Assembly (NCBI GenBank): GCA_037893245.1
Contig: JBAIAA010000409.1
Span: forward strand, 2,409,001 to 2,473,000
Direction: 5' to 3'
Source of the DNA: Crossaster papposus
Taxonomy: Eukaryota > Echinodermata > Asteroidea > Velatida > Solasteridae
Length of the DNA stretch: 64,000 bases
In this document: positions 1 through 11,760 of the stretch, one piece after another
How positions within the stretch are numbered: the stretch's first letter is position 1
Layout of the letters: each line of letters starts with the position of its first letter
Translations under genes and position numbers: made by a program
Notes under the pieces: model-generated
Database searches by the model: none
The model's input: only the letters and a program-made list of their open reading frames with translations
Told to the model about the DNA's origin: nothing

Positions 1-980
1 ATTGCATGACAAACATGCCATGAATGTTATGCATAAATACTTGAGGGAAGTGAACCAATAAAACATAAATTTAAAATTTTCTTCAGAAATTTTCTTAAGA
101 GAGTACCTGCTCATCAAATCAAAGATAGATGCCAGAAACATTTTGAATATAAAATACATTTTAGACTTGGCCTACATGTACGCCGTATGATTATGTCTGG
201 TGAGGGCTTAAACATAATACAGTTTTTAAGGACAACCAATAGAAGCATGAACAGGATTCCTGAAGTCTTCATTAAACTTGAAGGCATGATGTGTGGATTG
301 TTTTCATTCATTCATTCTTCTATTTTAACACATTATCTCATGAAGAAAAAGACATTAGAACATGCATGTAGAGTGTACATGCATGTTTTAATCGTTATAC
401 ATGAGAATATGTGGTAACACCACATAAGAACAAAAATGTCTACATGATATGTAATGTTTTTAGACAATAATGCGGTACGTCTTAATACATTACATTATCA
501 TAGTAATAGGGCTAGGCCCTAGCCAAGGCTATACATTTATACATTTTTTTGTCTATTTTTTTTTCTTTGTATAAACGATTGATTTATCATCAACCGCACT
601 AATTTGGACTACTCTTCCGTATTTTTTTCACTCGTGTTTGCACGAGCTAAACTTTTTCGGTAGGCAGGTTCCAACGTTTACTGCAATGTACGCGTCCACA
701 CACAAACAAATAGCGACCTCTTGTGATCATTCCTCCAAAAGCGCCAACATTTTAGAGCCTATCATTGAATCAGAGGGGTACTGGGTAACACAGTAGAGCA
801 CAGGGCAATGTATTAAACAACAGCTTTTGGGGAGGTACGGGTATAGTTGAATTGAAGAAAAATACCTTTACTTTTGAATATTCCCACGGCCAAAACACTA
901 CATATTTATTGTCGAGGTCGACATAACGTCGCAATTTAAAGGGCAAGCCCCCGAATATCAAATGTTTCCCCTCTATCATC
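1..980. other. Gene-free left edge
   Basis: I see no supported gene here. Open frames are short, lack recognisable motifs and are AT-rich. Bases 480-560 contain poly-T runs. No repeat shared with the rest of the window was recognised. Confidence 0.5.
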
Positions 981-1342
981 CACTCACGCTGCTAAACAAC
1001 GTGCCGCTAAACAACACTCACCGCGCCGCTAGACAACACTCGCCGCGCCGCTAGACAACACTCACCGCGCCGCTAGACAACACTCACCGCGCCGCTAGAC
1101 AACACTCACCGCGTCGCTAAACAACAGTCACCGCGTCGCTAGACAACAGTCACCGCGCCGCTAGACAACATTCACCGCGCCGCTAGACAACAGTCACTGC
1201 GCCGCTAGACAACACTCACTCGCGTTGCTAGACAACAGTCACCGCGCCGCTAGACAACAGTCACCCGCGCTGCTAAACAACAGTCACCGCGCCGCTAGAC
1301 AACAGTCACTCGCGCTGCTAGACAACAGTCACTCGCGCCGCT
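981..1342. repeat. 22-bp minisatellite, about 16 copies
   Basis: The unit CCGCGCCGCTAGACAACA plus CTCA repeats with a 22-bp spacing, for example at 1021, 1043 and 1065. Variants change CTCA to GTCA and GCCGCT to GTCGCT or GCTGCT. The unit closely resembles the 21-bp unit of the foldback arms at 22394-22636 and 24819-25068 (CCGCGCGGCTAGACACTCTC), so it may be a solitary arm of a related element. No open frame is maintained. Confidence 0.9.
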
Positions 1343-1988
1343 AATGGCCCCGTCACACTAGCCTTTAAACAAGGCCACATGTCTGATAGACGCCGAGCGA
1401 CTAAAAAGAGACTAATCGCGAAAACCTGAGTGAACGCCAGTGCGAATTGCCCAGACAAGTGGCCTTTATCAATCTGGTTTGGATTTCTTATGTTAACTTT
1501 GTTTCCGACTGGAATCGCTACCGAAATGGTAGCGTCCAATCAGCGAACGTATCTCCGCGTGACGTCAGCTTATATTTGAGTTGGACTAGTTCATTTTACA
1601 AACAGGGAATGTCCAATCATGTCACTTACAATATTTAGCTCAAATCATCATTTGCTTCCTAATTTATTGCAATTTTGCATGTAAAATAGATTTAAATGTG
1701 ATATCTTGTATTTATCATTCATATATTCAACTCAGAAGCAAAATTTATATTCGTTTTTTTACCTTTTCCTACATGCTTTGATATTGAACGAATCACGAAC
1801 GAAGCCAACTGGGAGATCGCCGTTCTGATTGGGCGTATTGGCATGCTAATATGTATCTATGAATAATTCATGCAGAGCAGTGAAACCTACATTGCAAAAG
1901 GCCTCGTGACATTCGTCACTCGGTCGCGCGTTCACCCCGGGTATCTAGACTCATCTCAGCCGCTTAGCCAGAGTCACGAGGCCTTGTC
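1343..1988. repeat. Gene-free stretch with a short MITE candidate
   Basis: Bases 1342-1365 resemble the CACACCAG-type ends of the next cluster (TAATGGCCCCGTCACACTAG). At about 1897-1988 a 90-bp segment has inverted ends (GGCCTCGTGAC and GTCACGAGGCC), and AAAAGG occurs at both margins. No gene is recognised. Confidence 0.45.
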
Positions 1989-4062
1989 AAAAGGCTACCG
2001 TCACACCAGAACGTTTTAGGCCAACGCGTGAGTAACGTGTTGTAATGTTGACAACACGCTGGCAAACGCTGGCCAAAGCTAGGCCAGCGTTAGCAACCCG
2101 CTTAGCGCGTTACTCACACGCTGTAACACGCTTTCACACGCTGAGGAAAACATATTTGTTTCAACATACCTACAATTTCCAGCGTTTGCCAGCGTGTGAC
2201 TGCATACGCTGGCGGCGCGTTGGAGGTTCGTTACTCACGCGTCGAACACTCTAGACGATCGTTATCAACCCGCTACCCACACGCTGGCGTAGGCTGGCGA
2301 CACGCTGGTTGTGGCCCTGTCACACCAGAACGTTTTAGGCCAACGCATGAGTAGCGCGTTAAAAATAGTTGATACGCTGGCAATCGCTGAACTTTCACAG
2401 AAAAAGTCAAGTGGAACTGTGATTTCAGTGTGTCCATACAGGTTGATAACGGGTTCATAGCGTATGCCAGCGCGTGAGTAGCGTGTGAGAAACGCGCTCA
2501 GCGTGTGAGGAACGCATCACTGATTTATAGTAAAAATATGACAGCGGGTCGCCAGCGTGTGAGTAGTGGGTTGGTAACGATCGTCTAGTGCGTTCGACGC
2601 GCGAGTAACGACTCTCCTGCGCGCCGCCAGCGTTTGCAGCACAGACATATAAACACATAGACCGCCAGGTCCTATTTAAAACTACATGATGATTTTGTGA
2701 TTTCGCGGCGCCCGACTAAAATACCAACTATGGGCAAATTTAGCCCTCGGTATAGGGAATTTGTACACACCCGAACTGTTTCAGTCAAATAATTATATGA
2801 AAGCATTTATCGATTTAAAAGAAAATTACATAGAGTTATACCATATGCCATGTAGATTAAGCATATCCAGTGTCAATCCTGATACCTTCAAATAAAGACT
2901 TTTAGGCCCATTTTTGTGTTAAGCGCGTTGCCCGGTATGCGCACAGAACGTAAAAAACCCGGGGTGCGTTGCCCGTCGAACGAAAGATAGTGTACACAAT
3001 TATATGAACGCGCGTGTAAAGTGCGTTTCACGACAGGCGCGTAATTATACGCGCTTGGCTTTGTATAGCTACACGCGCATGCCGTGCAGCCTACGCGTCG
3101 TTTTGCCCATACTTTGCAAATCACGGTTTTGTGCACACGACTGGCGGTCTATAGGTTTATATGTCTGTGGTTTGCAGTCACACGCTGGCAAACGCTGAAA
3201 ATTTTAGGTATGTTGACAAATGTATTTTTGCCTCGGCGTGTGATAGCGTGTTTCAGCGTGTGGGTAACGCGCTCATCGTGTTGCTAACCCTGGCCTAGCG
3301 TTGGTCAGCGTTTATCCGCGTGTTGGCGAAATTCCAGCACGTTACACACGCGTTGGCCTAAAATGTTCTGGTGTGACAGTGCCATTATGTGTGACCAAGC
3401 CCTAATGGCCCTGTCACACCAGAACGTTTTAGGCCAACGCGTGAGTAGCGCGTTAAAAATAGTTGATACGCTGGCAAACGCTGAACTTCCACAGAAAAAG
3501 TCAAGTGGAACCGTGATTTCAGCGTGTCCATATCGCGTTGATAACGGGTTCATAGCGTTCGATGAACGACTGCCAGCGCGTGAGTAGCGCGTCCCAACGC
3601 GCGCCAGCGTACTGCAACGGCCACATGATTAGTTATATAAAAAGCCGACGCGCTACTACAGTAATGGCCCTGTCACACCAGAACGTTTTAGGCCAACGCG
3701 TGAGTAACGTGTTTTAATTTCGGAAACACGCGGGTAAACGTTGACCAACGCTAGACCAGCGTTCGCAATACACTGAGCGCGTTACCCACACGCTGGAACA
3801 CGCTGTCACACGCTGAGGCAAACATACATTTTTCAACATACCTAACATTTTCAGCGTTTGTCAGCGTGTGACTGCACACTCTGGCGGCGCGTCAAACACG
3901 CTAGACGATCGTTACCAACCCACTACTCACACGCTGGCGACCCGCTGTCGTATTTTTACTATAAATTAGTGATGCGTTCCTCACACGCTGAGCGCGTTCC
4001 CCACACGCTACTCACGCGCTGGCATACGCTATGAACCCGTTATCAACATGTATGGACACGTG
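1989..4062. mobile_element. Nested cluster of TIR elements with CACACCAGAACG ends
   Basis: The end sequence GTCACACCAGAACGTTTTAG appears forward at about 1989, 2318, 3413 and 3670, and inverted at about 3355-3384. TAA or TTA lies next to several ends (3385-3387, 3403-3405, 3662-3664), which suits a Harbinger-type 3-bp target but is not proved. Inside, the motifs CAGCGTGTGAG and CTCACACGCTGG recur many times. Bases 2440-2600 pair in inverted orientation with 3895-4060, and 3180-3386 with 3664-3870. No transposase frame was found, so these look like non-autonomous copies inserted into one another. Confidence 0.65.
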
Positions 4063-4279
4063 GATTTTGGTTTACGAAATTTACACACAAAAACGAGAAA
4101 GTGAAGATGTTTTTCAGAAAGACAATAATTTACACCAAAGTGAACCAATATTCTGCATGAAAAGTGACACCGTTAATGTTATTTTCTAAATTCTTGATTG
4201 TCATACTTACGGCAAAATACGGTGGCCACAAGCACAAAAGGAATCCAACTCGGTGTCATCGTTGCTGTTTATCTGAAGA

Positions 4280-4970
4280 AGAGACAATCTCCAGCAGCAG
4301 TTGGTTCCCACGATGGATGCGGTAAAGACAACGTTATGATCGTCTTGGCTCTAACACAGACCCGTGTTATATAGAGTTAAAGTGCCACAATTGACACATG
4401 GACAACGAATAATATTCTTTGTTACCAGGCGAAGTTCTAAAGTTTCAAACATTTGTCACGCACAGATCATTAATATAATTCAGTCAAAGTACCATTATAA
4501 TTATAATTATAGCCTTAAAATAAATATCAATATATTATGTTACACCAGGCAAAGTTCTGAAGTTTCAAACATCTGCAAAAGTTATGTGTTATGCAGAGTC
4601 GAAATGTCACATAACCCAACGAATAATGTATTTATCACCTGGCAAAGTATTGAAATTCAAATAGTTGTAGCTCACAGATCAGTAAACAGTCAGTGCCAAT
4701 AGATACAGATTAAGATCAATATATTATCTTACACCAGGCAAAGTTCTGAAGTTTAAAACATCTGCCACAGTTCTGTGTTATGCAGAGTCGAAGTGACACA
4801 TAACCCAACGAATAATGTATTTATCACCAGGCATAGTATTGAAATTCAAACAGTTGTTGCTCACAGATCAGCAAACAGTCAGTGCCAATAGATACAGCAT
4901 TACAATTAAGATCAATATATTTATCTTAGACCAAGCAAAGTTTTAAAGTTACAAACATCTGCCACGTTTA
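4280..4970. repeat. Degenerate tandem repeat of about 190 bp, copy 1
   Basis: Units start near CACCAGGCAAAGTTCTGAAG and contain ACCCAACGAATAATGTATTT and GCTCACAGATCAG. At least three partial units are visible (about 4425, 4540 and 4730). The same material, with fewer units, recurs at 7098-7553, including the lead-in GCAGCAGTTGGTTCCCACGA. It probably belongs to the Penelope-like element's untranslated region, because it abuts the 374-bp block shared with that element's 5' side. Confidence 0.75.
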
Positions 4971-5344
4971 CGGTTTCTCGTAAAGTTTTGTACAATATCG
5001 AGGTCAACTTTCATGCTATTTAAACTAGTCCCGGTGTCATATGGAAATCTTGTTTCAATTATTGGTTAAACCCTCTCACGTGACAGGTCACGCTCCTAAT
5101 TATCTCTATACTATTAATGGGTCAGGGCTTCATTGAGTCTGACATTTACGCTACACCGATGTAACGGTCTCACTTCTCCGGTGCGCTACCTTCTCTAGTA
5201 GTATCCAGCAGACATTTGAGCACGTTACAAGCACGTACTTGCGAAATGTTCCCATCGGAAAAGTTAGCAAACCGGATAAGTTAGACCATTACACATGGCG
5301 CAACCGGACCGGTAGAATTGCGCGCGCTGACTGGGCGGAGCTTA
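4971..5344. repeat. 374-bp block duplicated at 14877-15254
   Basis: The block begins CGGTTTCTCGTAAAG and ends GACTGGGCGGAGCTTA in both copies, with the same orientation and roughly 90 percent identity by eye. The second copy lies at the upstream end of the minus-strand Penelope-like element. A direct repeat at both ends of such an element would fit the pseudo-LTR arrangement known for Penelope-like elements; that reading is inference. Confidence 0.75.
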
Positions 5345-6320
5345 ATTATAGCGCTCAGTGACTTAATTTCTGGGTGAATGAATGTAAGCCCCATATATAG
5401 CGAAAATGTACTTTGCTTCGCCCATACGCATAAAAAACAGTTTGATTCCATGTGCGACCAGAGAGAAGGAATGCATAGTACACATTGGTAAGGTTAGTTA
5501 GTAAGTTATTTATTATACAGCATGGGAGATGAGGTCTTGCATGACGACGCCAAGTGTTCCACTCACAGTAAAATACATACATGTATATTATAAAAACCAC
5601 CTCAAATTAGCTTTTGTACAAGATTGTCATAGGTAAAGCCACTTCAAACAGTTATGATACGAATAGCGCAAAACAGAAAGTACAATATACATGTAGTCCA
5701 AATAAGGTTTTAATAAAATATGAAATTGTTATCGAAAATTATTTAAAAACCGCAGAAAGGATGCACAAGGATGGATATGTTCTCCTAGGTACAGATTCTC
5801 CTTCAACAAACAATTCTACCAGGCTTTTCGACTTTGACAACCTGTCCGAGCACAAAACATTTTTGAAGAAATTCGAATTAGGTGTTACACTGCAGCACAA
5901 TGTGATTTGGCACCCTACACTGCCAGCCCAGTGTTGTTCTATACAATCGTCTGTTTTAACTTGATACAGAAACAAACACTGTGCTAAAATGATTTGATGT
6001 ATTTGTCAGAAATTTAATTAAGAACTAATATCATTTAAACTCGAACCAAGTTGAGGATGTTCTTGTGATACAGTTATTCCAACTACATAGGCCTACATGT
6101 AGCTATCTGACTGTAGTAACCTTACCAGGCACAAAACAAAAACAACCGAAGAGAATGGAAGAAGGTTAGACTACAGCACAGTTTTCGAAACCAAAAAACT
6201 GAATTGAAAACATTTCGGTACCAATCTACACTGCTGGCCAAGTGATCTACTGTAATCATCTATTAATTGAAAATATGTTTTAAATAAAATGGAGAAAACT
6301 ATGCAATAATGATCGGACGA
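5345..6320. other. Gene-free stretch with one unsupported open frame
   Basis: A plus-strand frame at 5614-5964 could encode 116 residues, but it has no recognisable domain, no splice context and no homolog I know. The rest is AT-rich with no recognised repeat. Confidence 0.35.
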
Positions 6321-6322
6321 AT

Positions 6323-7085
6323 ATATGTTACATTTGAATTAAAGAAATCCTCATTTCTTTTCTTCTATACGTTTCATAATCAAACAAAATGATTTGGTGA
6401 TCTGACTTCCTGGAATCAGCTGATCCTTTCTTAGCTTTCTTTTCTCTTCTGTTCTGTTCTGTTTTAATCAGTTTCGTTACATACATGTACTTTGTCATCT
6501 GACCACCTGGACCATATCCGATCCTTTCTTTACCTTTTTCTCCGTTTTTGTTTCTCACTATACATAGGGCATCTGACCGCCTGGATCATATCCGATCTTT
6601 TATTTACCTTTTTCTCTGTTTTTGTTTCTCACTACATAGGTCATCTCACCGCCTGGACCATATCCGATCCTTTCTTTACCTTTTTCTCTGTTTCTGTTTC
6701 TCACTACATAGATCATCTGACCGCCTGGATCATATCCGATCCTTTCTTTACCTTTTTTCTATGTTCCTGTTTCTCACTACATAGGTCATCTGACCGCCTG
6801 GACCATATTCGATCCTTTCTTTACTTTTTTTTCTCTGCTTCTGTTTCTCACTACATAGGTCATCTCACCACCCCGACAATATTCGATCCTTTCGTTACTT
6901 TGTTCTTCATTTCTGTTTCCCACTACATAGGTCATCTGACCGCCTGGACCATACCCGATCCTTTTCTTTACTGTTCTCCGTCAAAACAACTTTAATGATG
7001 GAGTCATTAATAATAACGACAACAAACATAAATAAATAAATGGCATGATATCAAAACACCGTTACAGCTTGTTGTGGCTATATCT
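6323..7085. repeat. 72-bp minisatellite block, copy 1
   Basis: From about 6491 to 6985 a 72-bp unit recurs about seven times, marked by CATATCCGATCCTTTCTTTAC and CTCACTACATAGGTCATCTG. Because 72 is a multiple of three, open frames run through it on both strands: a hydrophobic one on plus and a charged 24-residue repeat on minus. The flanks (ATATGTTACATTTGAATTAA at 6323 and AACTTTAATGATGGAGTCAT at 6986) are shared with 19074-20200. Coding potential is not supported beyond the period. Confidence 0.85.
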
Positions 7086-7097
7086 AGAAATTAACTC

Positions 7098-7553
7098 GAT
7101 GAGACAATCTCCGGCAGCAGTTGGTTCCCACGATGGATGCAGTACAGAGTCGAAGTGCCACTAATTTACACATGGACAACGAATAATATTTTTTGTTACC
7201 AGGCGAAGTTCTGAAGTTTCAAAAATTTGTAACGCACAGATCAGTAATATAATACATTAAAATTACCATTATAATTATATAGCTTTGAAATAAATATCAA
7301 TATGTTATCTTACACCAGACAAAGTTCTGAAGTTTAAAACATCTGCCACAGTTTTGTGTTATGCAGAGTCGAAGTGTCAAATAACCCAACGAATAATGTA
7401 TTTATCACTGCAGGCAAACTAAATTCAAACAGTTGTTGCTCACAGATCAATAAACAGTTAGTGCCAATAGATACAGCATTGAAATTAAGATCAATATATT
7501 TTTCTTAGACCAGGCAAAGTTTTACATTTACAAACATCTGCCACGTTTACAGG
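7098..7553. repeat. Degenerate tandem repeat of about 190 bp, copy 2
   Basis: This matches 4280-4970 in the same orientation, from the lead-in GAGACAATCTCC to the end word ATCTGCCACGTTTAC, but with fewer internal units. It ends in a run of 15 C followed by poly-A at 7556-7591. Confidence 0.75.
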
Positions 7554-7591
7554 GTGCCCCCCCCCCCCCCCCACAAAAAAAAAAAAAAAAT

Positions 7592-8345
7592 AAATAAACT
7601 GATAAACCCACTCCCAACAACCAAAAAACGGACAAGCGTACTTGAGGCTAAAACTACTTATACCAATGGATGGACAATCAAGGATATCTTGATTCGGGTG
7701 AGTAGTTTTAGCTCCAGACCGTATTTCAGAAGTGAAGTCAGTGGTTCATTTGCAACGAAAAATAACAAAACTGCGATTTAGTTATGCACGACTGTCTAAA
7801 TTACCTGACCGTACAAGTTGGAACGTGATTGCTCATACACGGGAAAAGGAAGCTTTTGGAAAAACTAGCATGTGAACGAGAAAAATTGAATGACGTACGT
7901 ATGACGCCTATAATCCGTTGCTCTCCTTTTCTCTAATTTTCTATATCGTTATCAAATAAGTCAAGAGGGCCTAATATTTCGATCTTAACAAGATCTTCTT
8001 CAGAGACATAATGGCTGTGTACACGAAACAAACATATATAGGGCAACATGCAGCATGATGCACATCATAGCTAGCAGGAGAAACACAACAGAAAAGGCAT
8101 GTACAGAGTTCTGTGGGAACAACAAAAGGAGGATTAGGCTGAAGGGTTAAAGGGAAAGGTCAGTGTGGGTAGGATCAAAGAAAGAACTAACAAAGAGGTA
8201 TTAATAGGATAAATGTGAAGGGGGGGGGGGGGGGGGGCATAGGACAATAGACAAGGAGAAACCAAAAGAGTGAGAACAAATAAGAACAGACTGAAGACAA
8301 GGATTAAATCTGAAACAGATGACAAATGGGAGAAAAAAATAGAAG
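7592..8345 (-). mobile_element. Penelope-like element 3' region
   Basis: On the minus strand this region follows the GIY-YIG reading frame. It includes a run of 18 G on the plus strand (8220-8237) and, at 7977-8003, a hairpin of the type that closes many Penelope-like elements. The exact 3' boundary is not visible. Confidence 0.5.
7977..8003 (-). other. Hammerhead-like core in the Penelope 3' region
   Basis: Read on the minus strand, this segment has CTGAAGA, then a perfect six-pair stem GATCTT/AAGATC with a GTT loop, then GAAA. CUGANGA, helix II and GAAA are the hammerhead ribozyme core elements, and Penelope-like elements are known to carry hammerhead motifs. One extra A separates CTGAAGA from the stem, and no clear helix III or UH cleavage site is visible, so the copy is probably degenerate or only a structural relic. 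Confidence 0.4.
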
Positions 8346-8846
8346 TTAATCATTTCCTAGTTGGATGTTGAGCCCACGTGGTTGAATAGTCCGAAGACGA
8401 TTCATCCAAACTTTCTCCCGGCTGAGACGGACTGAGTCTTTCCGATGGCCAAGTGATTCTATGCCTTGTAGAATCATATCAGAAATGCAATGGTTAGGAT
8501 GATAAAAGTGGTGACCGACGGGGGTGTCTAGTTTCTTGGTGTTGACAGTCGATCGATGACCGTAGAAACGCTTTTTAGGGCATTTTTGGTCTCTCCGACA
8601 TACTGAACTCCACAAAACCTTCCAAGAGATGAGATATACGACATTAGATGTACTACAAGTGATGTTACCAATAATTGTATGGGTGGAACCAGAAGAGTGG
8701 CCAGAAAAGAAGTCAGACTCCTGGATGTGGATCTGGCAAACTACACATCTGGAACTGCACTTGAAAGTTCCGTGCTGGATGGGAGGAGATGTATCCAAGC
8801 TGGGAACAATGAGGTCTCGTAGATTACAAGGGCGTCTATAAGCCAA
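8346..8846 (-). pseudogene. Penelope-like GIY-YIG endonuclease domain
   Basis: This is the C-terminal nuclease part of a Penelope-like retroelement polyprotein, which nicks target DNA. The 166-residue frame shows the family landmarks in order: AYRRPCNLRDLIV (residues 2-14), a cysteine-rich CSSRCVVCQ stretch, TSNVVYLISW, KKRFYGHRST, TPVGHHF and LSREKVWMNRLRTI. The GIY-YIG signature is damaged where VQYVGE is expected: the frame reads SSVCRRDQ, which suggests a small indel. The upstream reverse-transcriptase part of the same element lies at 12661-14773, separated by an inserted LINE. The fragment is not functional as it stands. Confidence 0.85.
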
Positions 8847-9406
8847 TACAATTCAATTCAATTCATTTATTCATCATGTGACACACATGAAATTTGATTT
8901 CCCTAGTACAGCAGTAATTACACAAAAATTACACAAATATTAAAGATATGCTCACAAAGGCAATACACAAGAGAAATAATTTACTAAATTACATATTACA
9001 AATTAAATTATACAATTTCAATTCCAATTAACTACATGATAACGTACCGGGCCAAGGGATGACCGCCGGCAAAGAAATCTCGCCCTTGGCTCGGCCCATC
9101 ACCATTGGTCACCCCAACCCGGCCCGCCTTCACGACCCGGGCCCTATACCTTGAATATGAAGTTGGTAAAATAATTTAAAAGCCTATTGGTTTGAGACTA
9201 TACACATTGCACAAGGTAAATACAACCTACAATCATCTAGTAAAATTACAGTTAAAATTGTATATATGGCATTAGGTAAAAAGGAATTTTTGAACCTGTT
9301 TGTTTTTAGACTTAACTGACGAATTCTACCCGATTTATTTGTAACAATTAATGGGTTGAGAGGATGTGTGCCGTCAGACAAAATACAGTTGAACTTGTTC
9401 ATGAGA

Positions 9407-10668
9407 CTACTTTGAACCAACTCCTGAAAAGCTCTCATTACCATCACCTATAATCCTATCTGAACGTTTCACAATACGTTCCAGTTTCTTCCGGTTGTTA
9501 ACAGTGAGCGAGTTAAACCAAGCAATAGAACAGAAAGTTAACAATGATTGAATTGTGCTCTGGTAGAACAATTTTAAGATCCGGGTGTTTACATTAAAAG
9601 ATTTCAGTTTCCTCACAAAGTGTAACCGCTGATTAGCTTTTTTGTAAACTGTTGTGGTGTTAGAATTCCAGTTTAACTGATTGTCAACCACAGTTCCTAG
9701 GTACTTGTACTCATTAACTACTTCAACAGGCACATCATTAATTTGTACAGATTGCACAGTTTGTTTGTTCTTTTGAAAATTAAAAACCATTTCTTTAGTT
9801 TTTTGCACATTGATGATCAAATGATTTTCAGCACACCAATTAACAAACCGATCAATGTTACTTCTATAATCCAATTCATCTTTGTCAGTTATCAATCCTG
9901 TCAACACAGTATCGTCAGCGTATTTAACCAAAACACACGAGTCACTGTGTACATTAAAATCACTTGTAAATAAGGAAAACAAAAGAGGCGACAAAACACA
10001 ACCCTGGGGAACTCCAGTACTTAAATATGTAATATCGGAGCTAACACCAGTTACTCTGACCCTCTGTGGTCGTTGGGGTAAGAAGTTATTAATCCAAAGA
10101 GAGAGGTGTGGGTTAACATTCAAATAATTCAATTTGTGCAAAAGAACCGAAGGTCTAATGGTATTAAGCGCAGAGGAGAAATCAATAAATAAAGCACGAA
10201 CGTAGGACTTACAGGTATCAAGATGACTATAAATATTATGCAACAAAGTTATTATTGCGTCATCTACACAACGATGAGCACGATACGCAAACTGAAATGG
10301 GTCCGTTGCCTCTCGTGTTTCATCAAGCAAGAAATCTTTAACAATTCTCTCAAAGCATTTCATCACAATAGATGTGAGGACAACTGGCCTGTAATCATTG
10401 AGAACAGCTGGCTTGGGTTTTTTGGGGATTGGACTAATTATAGAGGATTTCCATATTTTAGGAATATGTGAGTGTCCAAAGACCATTGAAATAACCGCTG
10501 AAAGATACCTGCAAGTTCTTTGTAACATGCTTTCAGAGTCCTACCAGATATCCCATCTGGGCCGACAGCTTTGTTTGTTTTAATAGATTTAAATACCTTT
10601 TCGACTTGAAAGGTTGTAAGAACAATGTTATCATTTATACTTCCTTGGGAGGCTAAATCTGTACACAT
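9407..10668 (-). pseudogene. LINE reverse transcriptase domain
   Basis: This is the RNA-dependent DNA polymerase of the LINE. Two overlapping frames (10438-10668 and 9407-10528) join by a frameshift near 10500. The first begins the domain (NKAVGPDGISGRTLK). The second, 373 residues, shows PIPKK, NDYRPVVLTS (44-53), FAYRAHRCVDDAI (80-92), the metal-binding FIDFSSALN (D116), the VPQGCVLSPLLF turn (173-184) and the catalytic YADD box (203-206), followed by the thumb region with ANQRLHFVRKL. It is intact except for the frameshift and its C-terminal end. Confidence 0.9.
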
Positions 10669-10719
10669 TTGGGTGTAAACTGGGTCCTGGTGAGTATTAC
10701 TGTCAAAACGACCATAATA

Positions 10720-11353
10720 TTAGTTAAGATCATTGACAAACTTATTCAAATCCCCAGAGGGTACCTGTAACTTACTCTGTACACCAAAACCTGTAATGTC
10801 TTTCAGTCCATTCCATGCGCTTTTGGAGTCGCAGTTTTCAAATTTACGTTCAATTCTATTTCCATATTGTTTTTTGCACTGATCAACAAAATGCTTGAGT
10901 TCTTTCCGTAGTTTACGTTTTTCTGGGAGATTATTATTAATATGTGCCATCTGCTTCCTTTTAACAAGTTCCCGTAAATCTGTTGTCAACCACGGTTTGT
11001 TGTTGGGGTAAATCTTAACAGTCCTTTCTGGAACAATGAGGTCCTCACAAAATTTGACGTAATCAGTGATGACATTAGTAGATTCCTCAATTGAGTCAGG
11101 AACCATCAATACATCCCAGTCCGTGCATTCAAAACAGCTACGAAGAGTTTCCATGTTATCTTGATTCCAACTCCTGACTTTCCTGATAGCCGGCTTATTC
11201 TGCTTAAGTTTTTGTTTATATGCAGGAAGTAGGTATATCATGTCATGATCTGATTTGCCGAGTGGTGCTCTACTGTACGGCTTGTAGGCATCGGGTACAT
11301 TTCCGTAACATTTGTCGAGAGTACGGTGACCCCTTGTTGAAATGTTCACATAC

Positions 11354-11354
<1 letters not shown>
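10720..11354 (-). pseudogene. LINE linker between endonuclease and reverse transcriptase
   Basis: The frame reads TRGHRTLDKCYGNVPDAY, SDHDMIYLLPAYKQ, WDVL and NNKPWLTTDLRELVKRK, wording typical of the end of the AP endonuclease and of the linker in CR1/L2-type LINEs. It ends at a stop codon near 10720 just before the reverse transcriptase block. The codons near 11354 are interrupted by the SINE and would continue the frame at 11761. Confidence 0.8.
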
Positions 11355-11395
<41 letters not shown>

Positions 11396-11760
11396 TTCTG
11401 GTAATGAAACCAAGGATCCTTCAAAAGCGCTCAAGGCACTGTAGCTCGTAAGCCAGAAGAAACCCGTAGACAGAGGCTGTGTCAGCCAGGAACACCGGGG
11501 CAAACCCCTTCTCTTAGCGATAAGTGTTCTGGGTTCTTTTACGTGCATTATACAATTTTATAATGTTATAATGGGAAAGATATATACACACATTATAAAT
11601 TATACAACACACGGGACCTACAACTTTACGTCCCATCCGAAGGACGAAGCAATAGTGGTTTAATTGCCTTGCTTAAGGACACACGTGTCCACACCGAGAC
11701 TCGAACTCACGCTCTGCGGAACAGAAAACCAAGCTCTTAACCGCTCGGCCACGACACTCC
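11355..11760 (-). mobile_element. tRNA-derived SINE with (AAT)n tail
   Basis: On the minus strand the element starts with a tRNA-like head (A box near TGGCCGAGCGGTTAAG, B box GAGTTCGAGTCTC). It continues with GTGTCCTTAAGCAAGGCA, a core shared in part with the SINE at 47818-48172, and ends in about 13 AAT units (plus 11355-11394). It splits the LINE frame between the last endonuclease residues and the linker. The head resembles a Ser/Leu-class tRNA. Confidence 0.8.

Noticed and set aside
5614-5964. 116-codon plus-strand gene
   Set aside because: It has no recognisable domain, no codon bias and no splice or promoter support.
6492-6995. 167-codon plus-strand frame resembling a multi-pass membrane protein, and its 275-codon minus counterpart at 19131-19958
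   Set aside because: The 72-bp repeat period keeps both strands open. There is no start or splice support, and one copy runs into a Penelope fragment.
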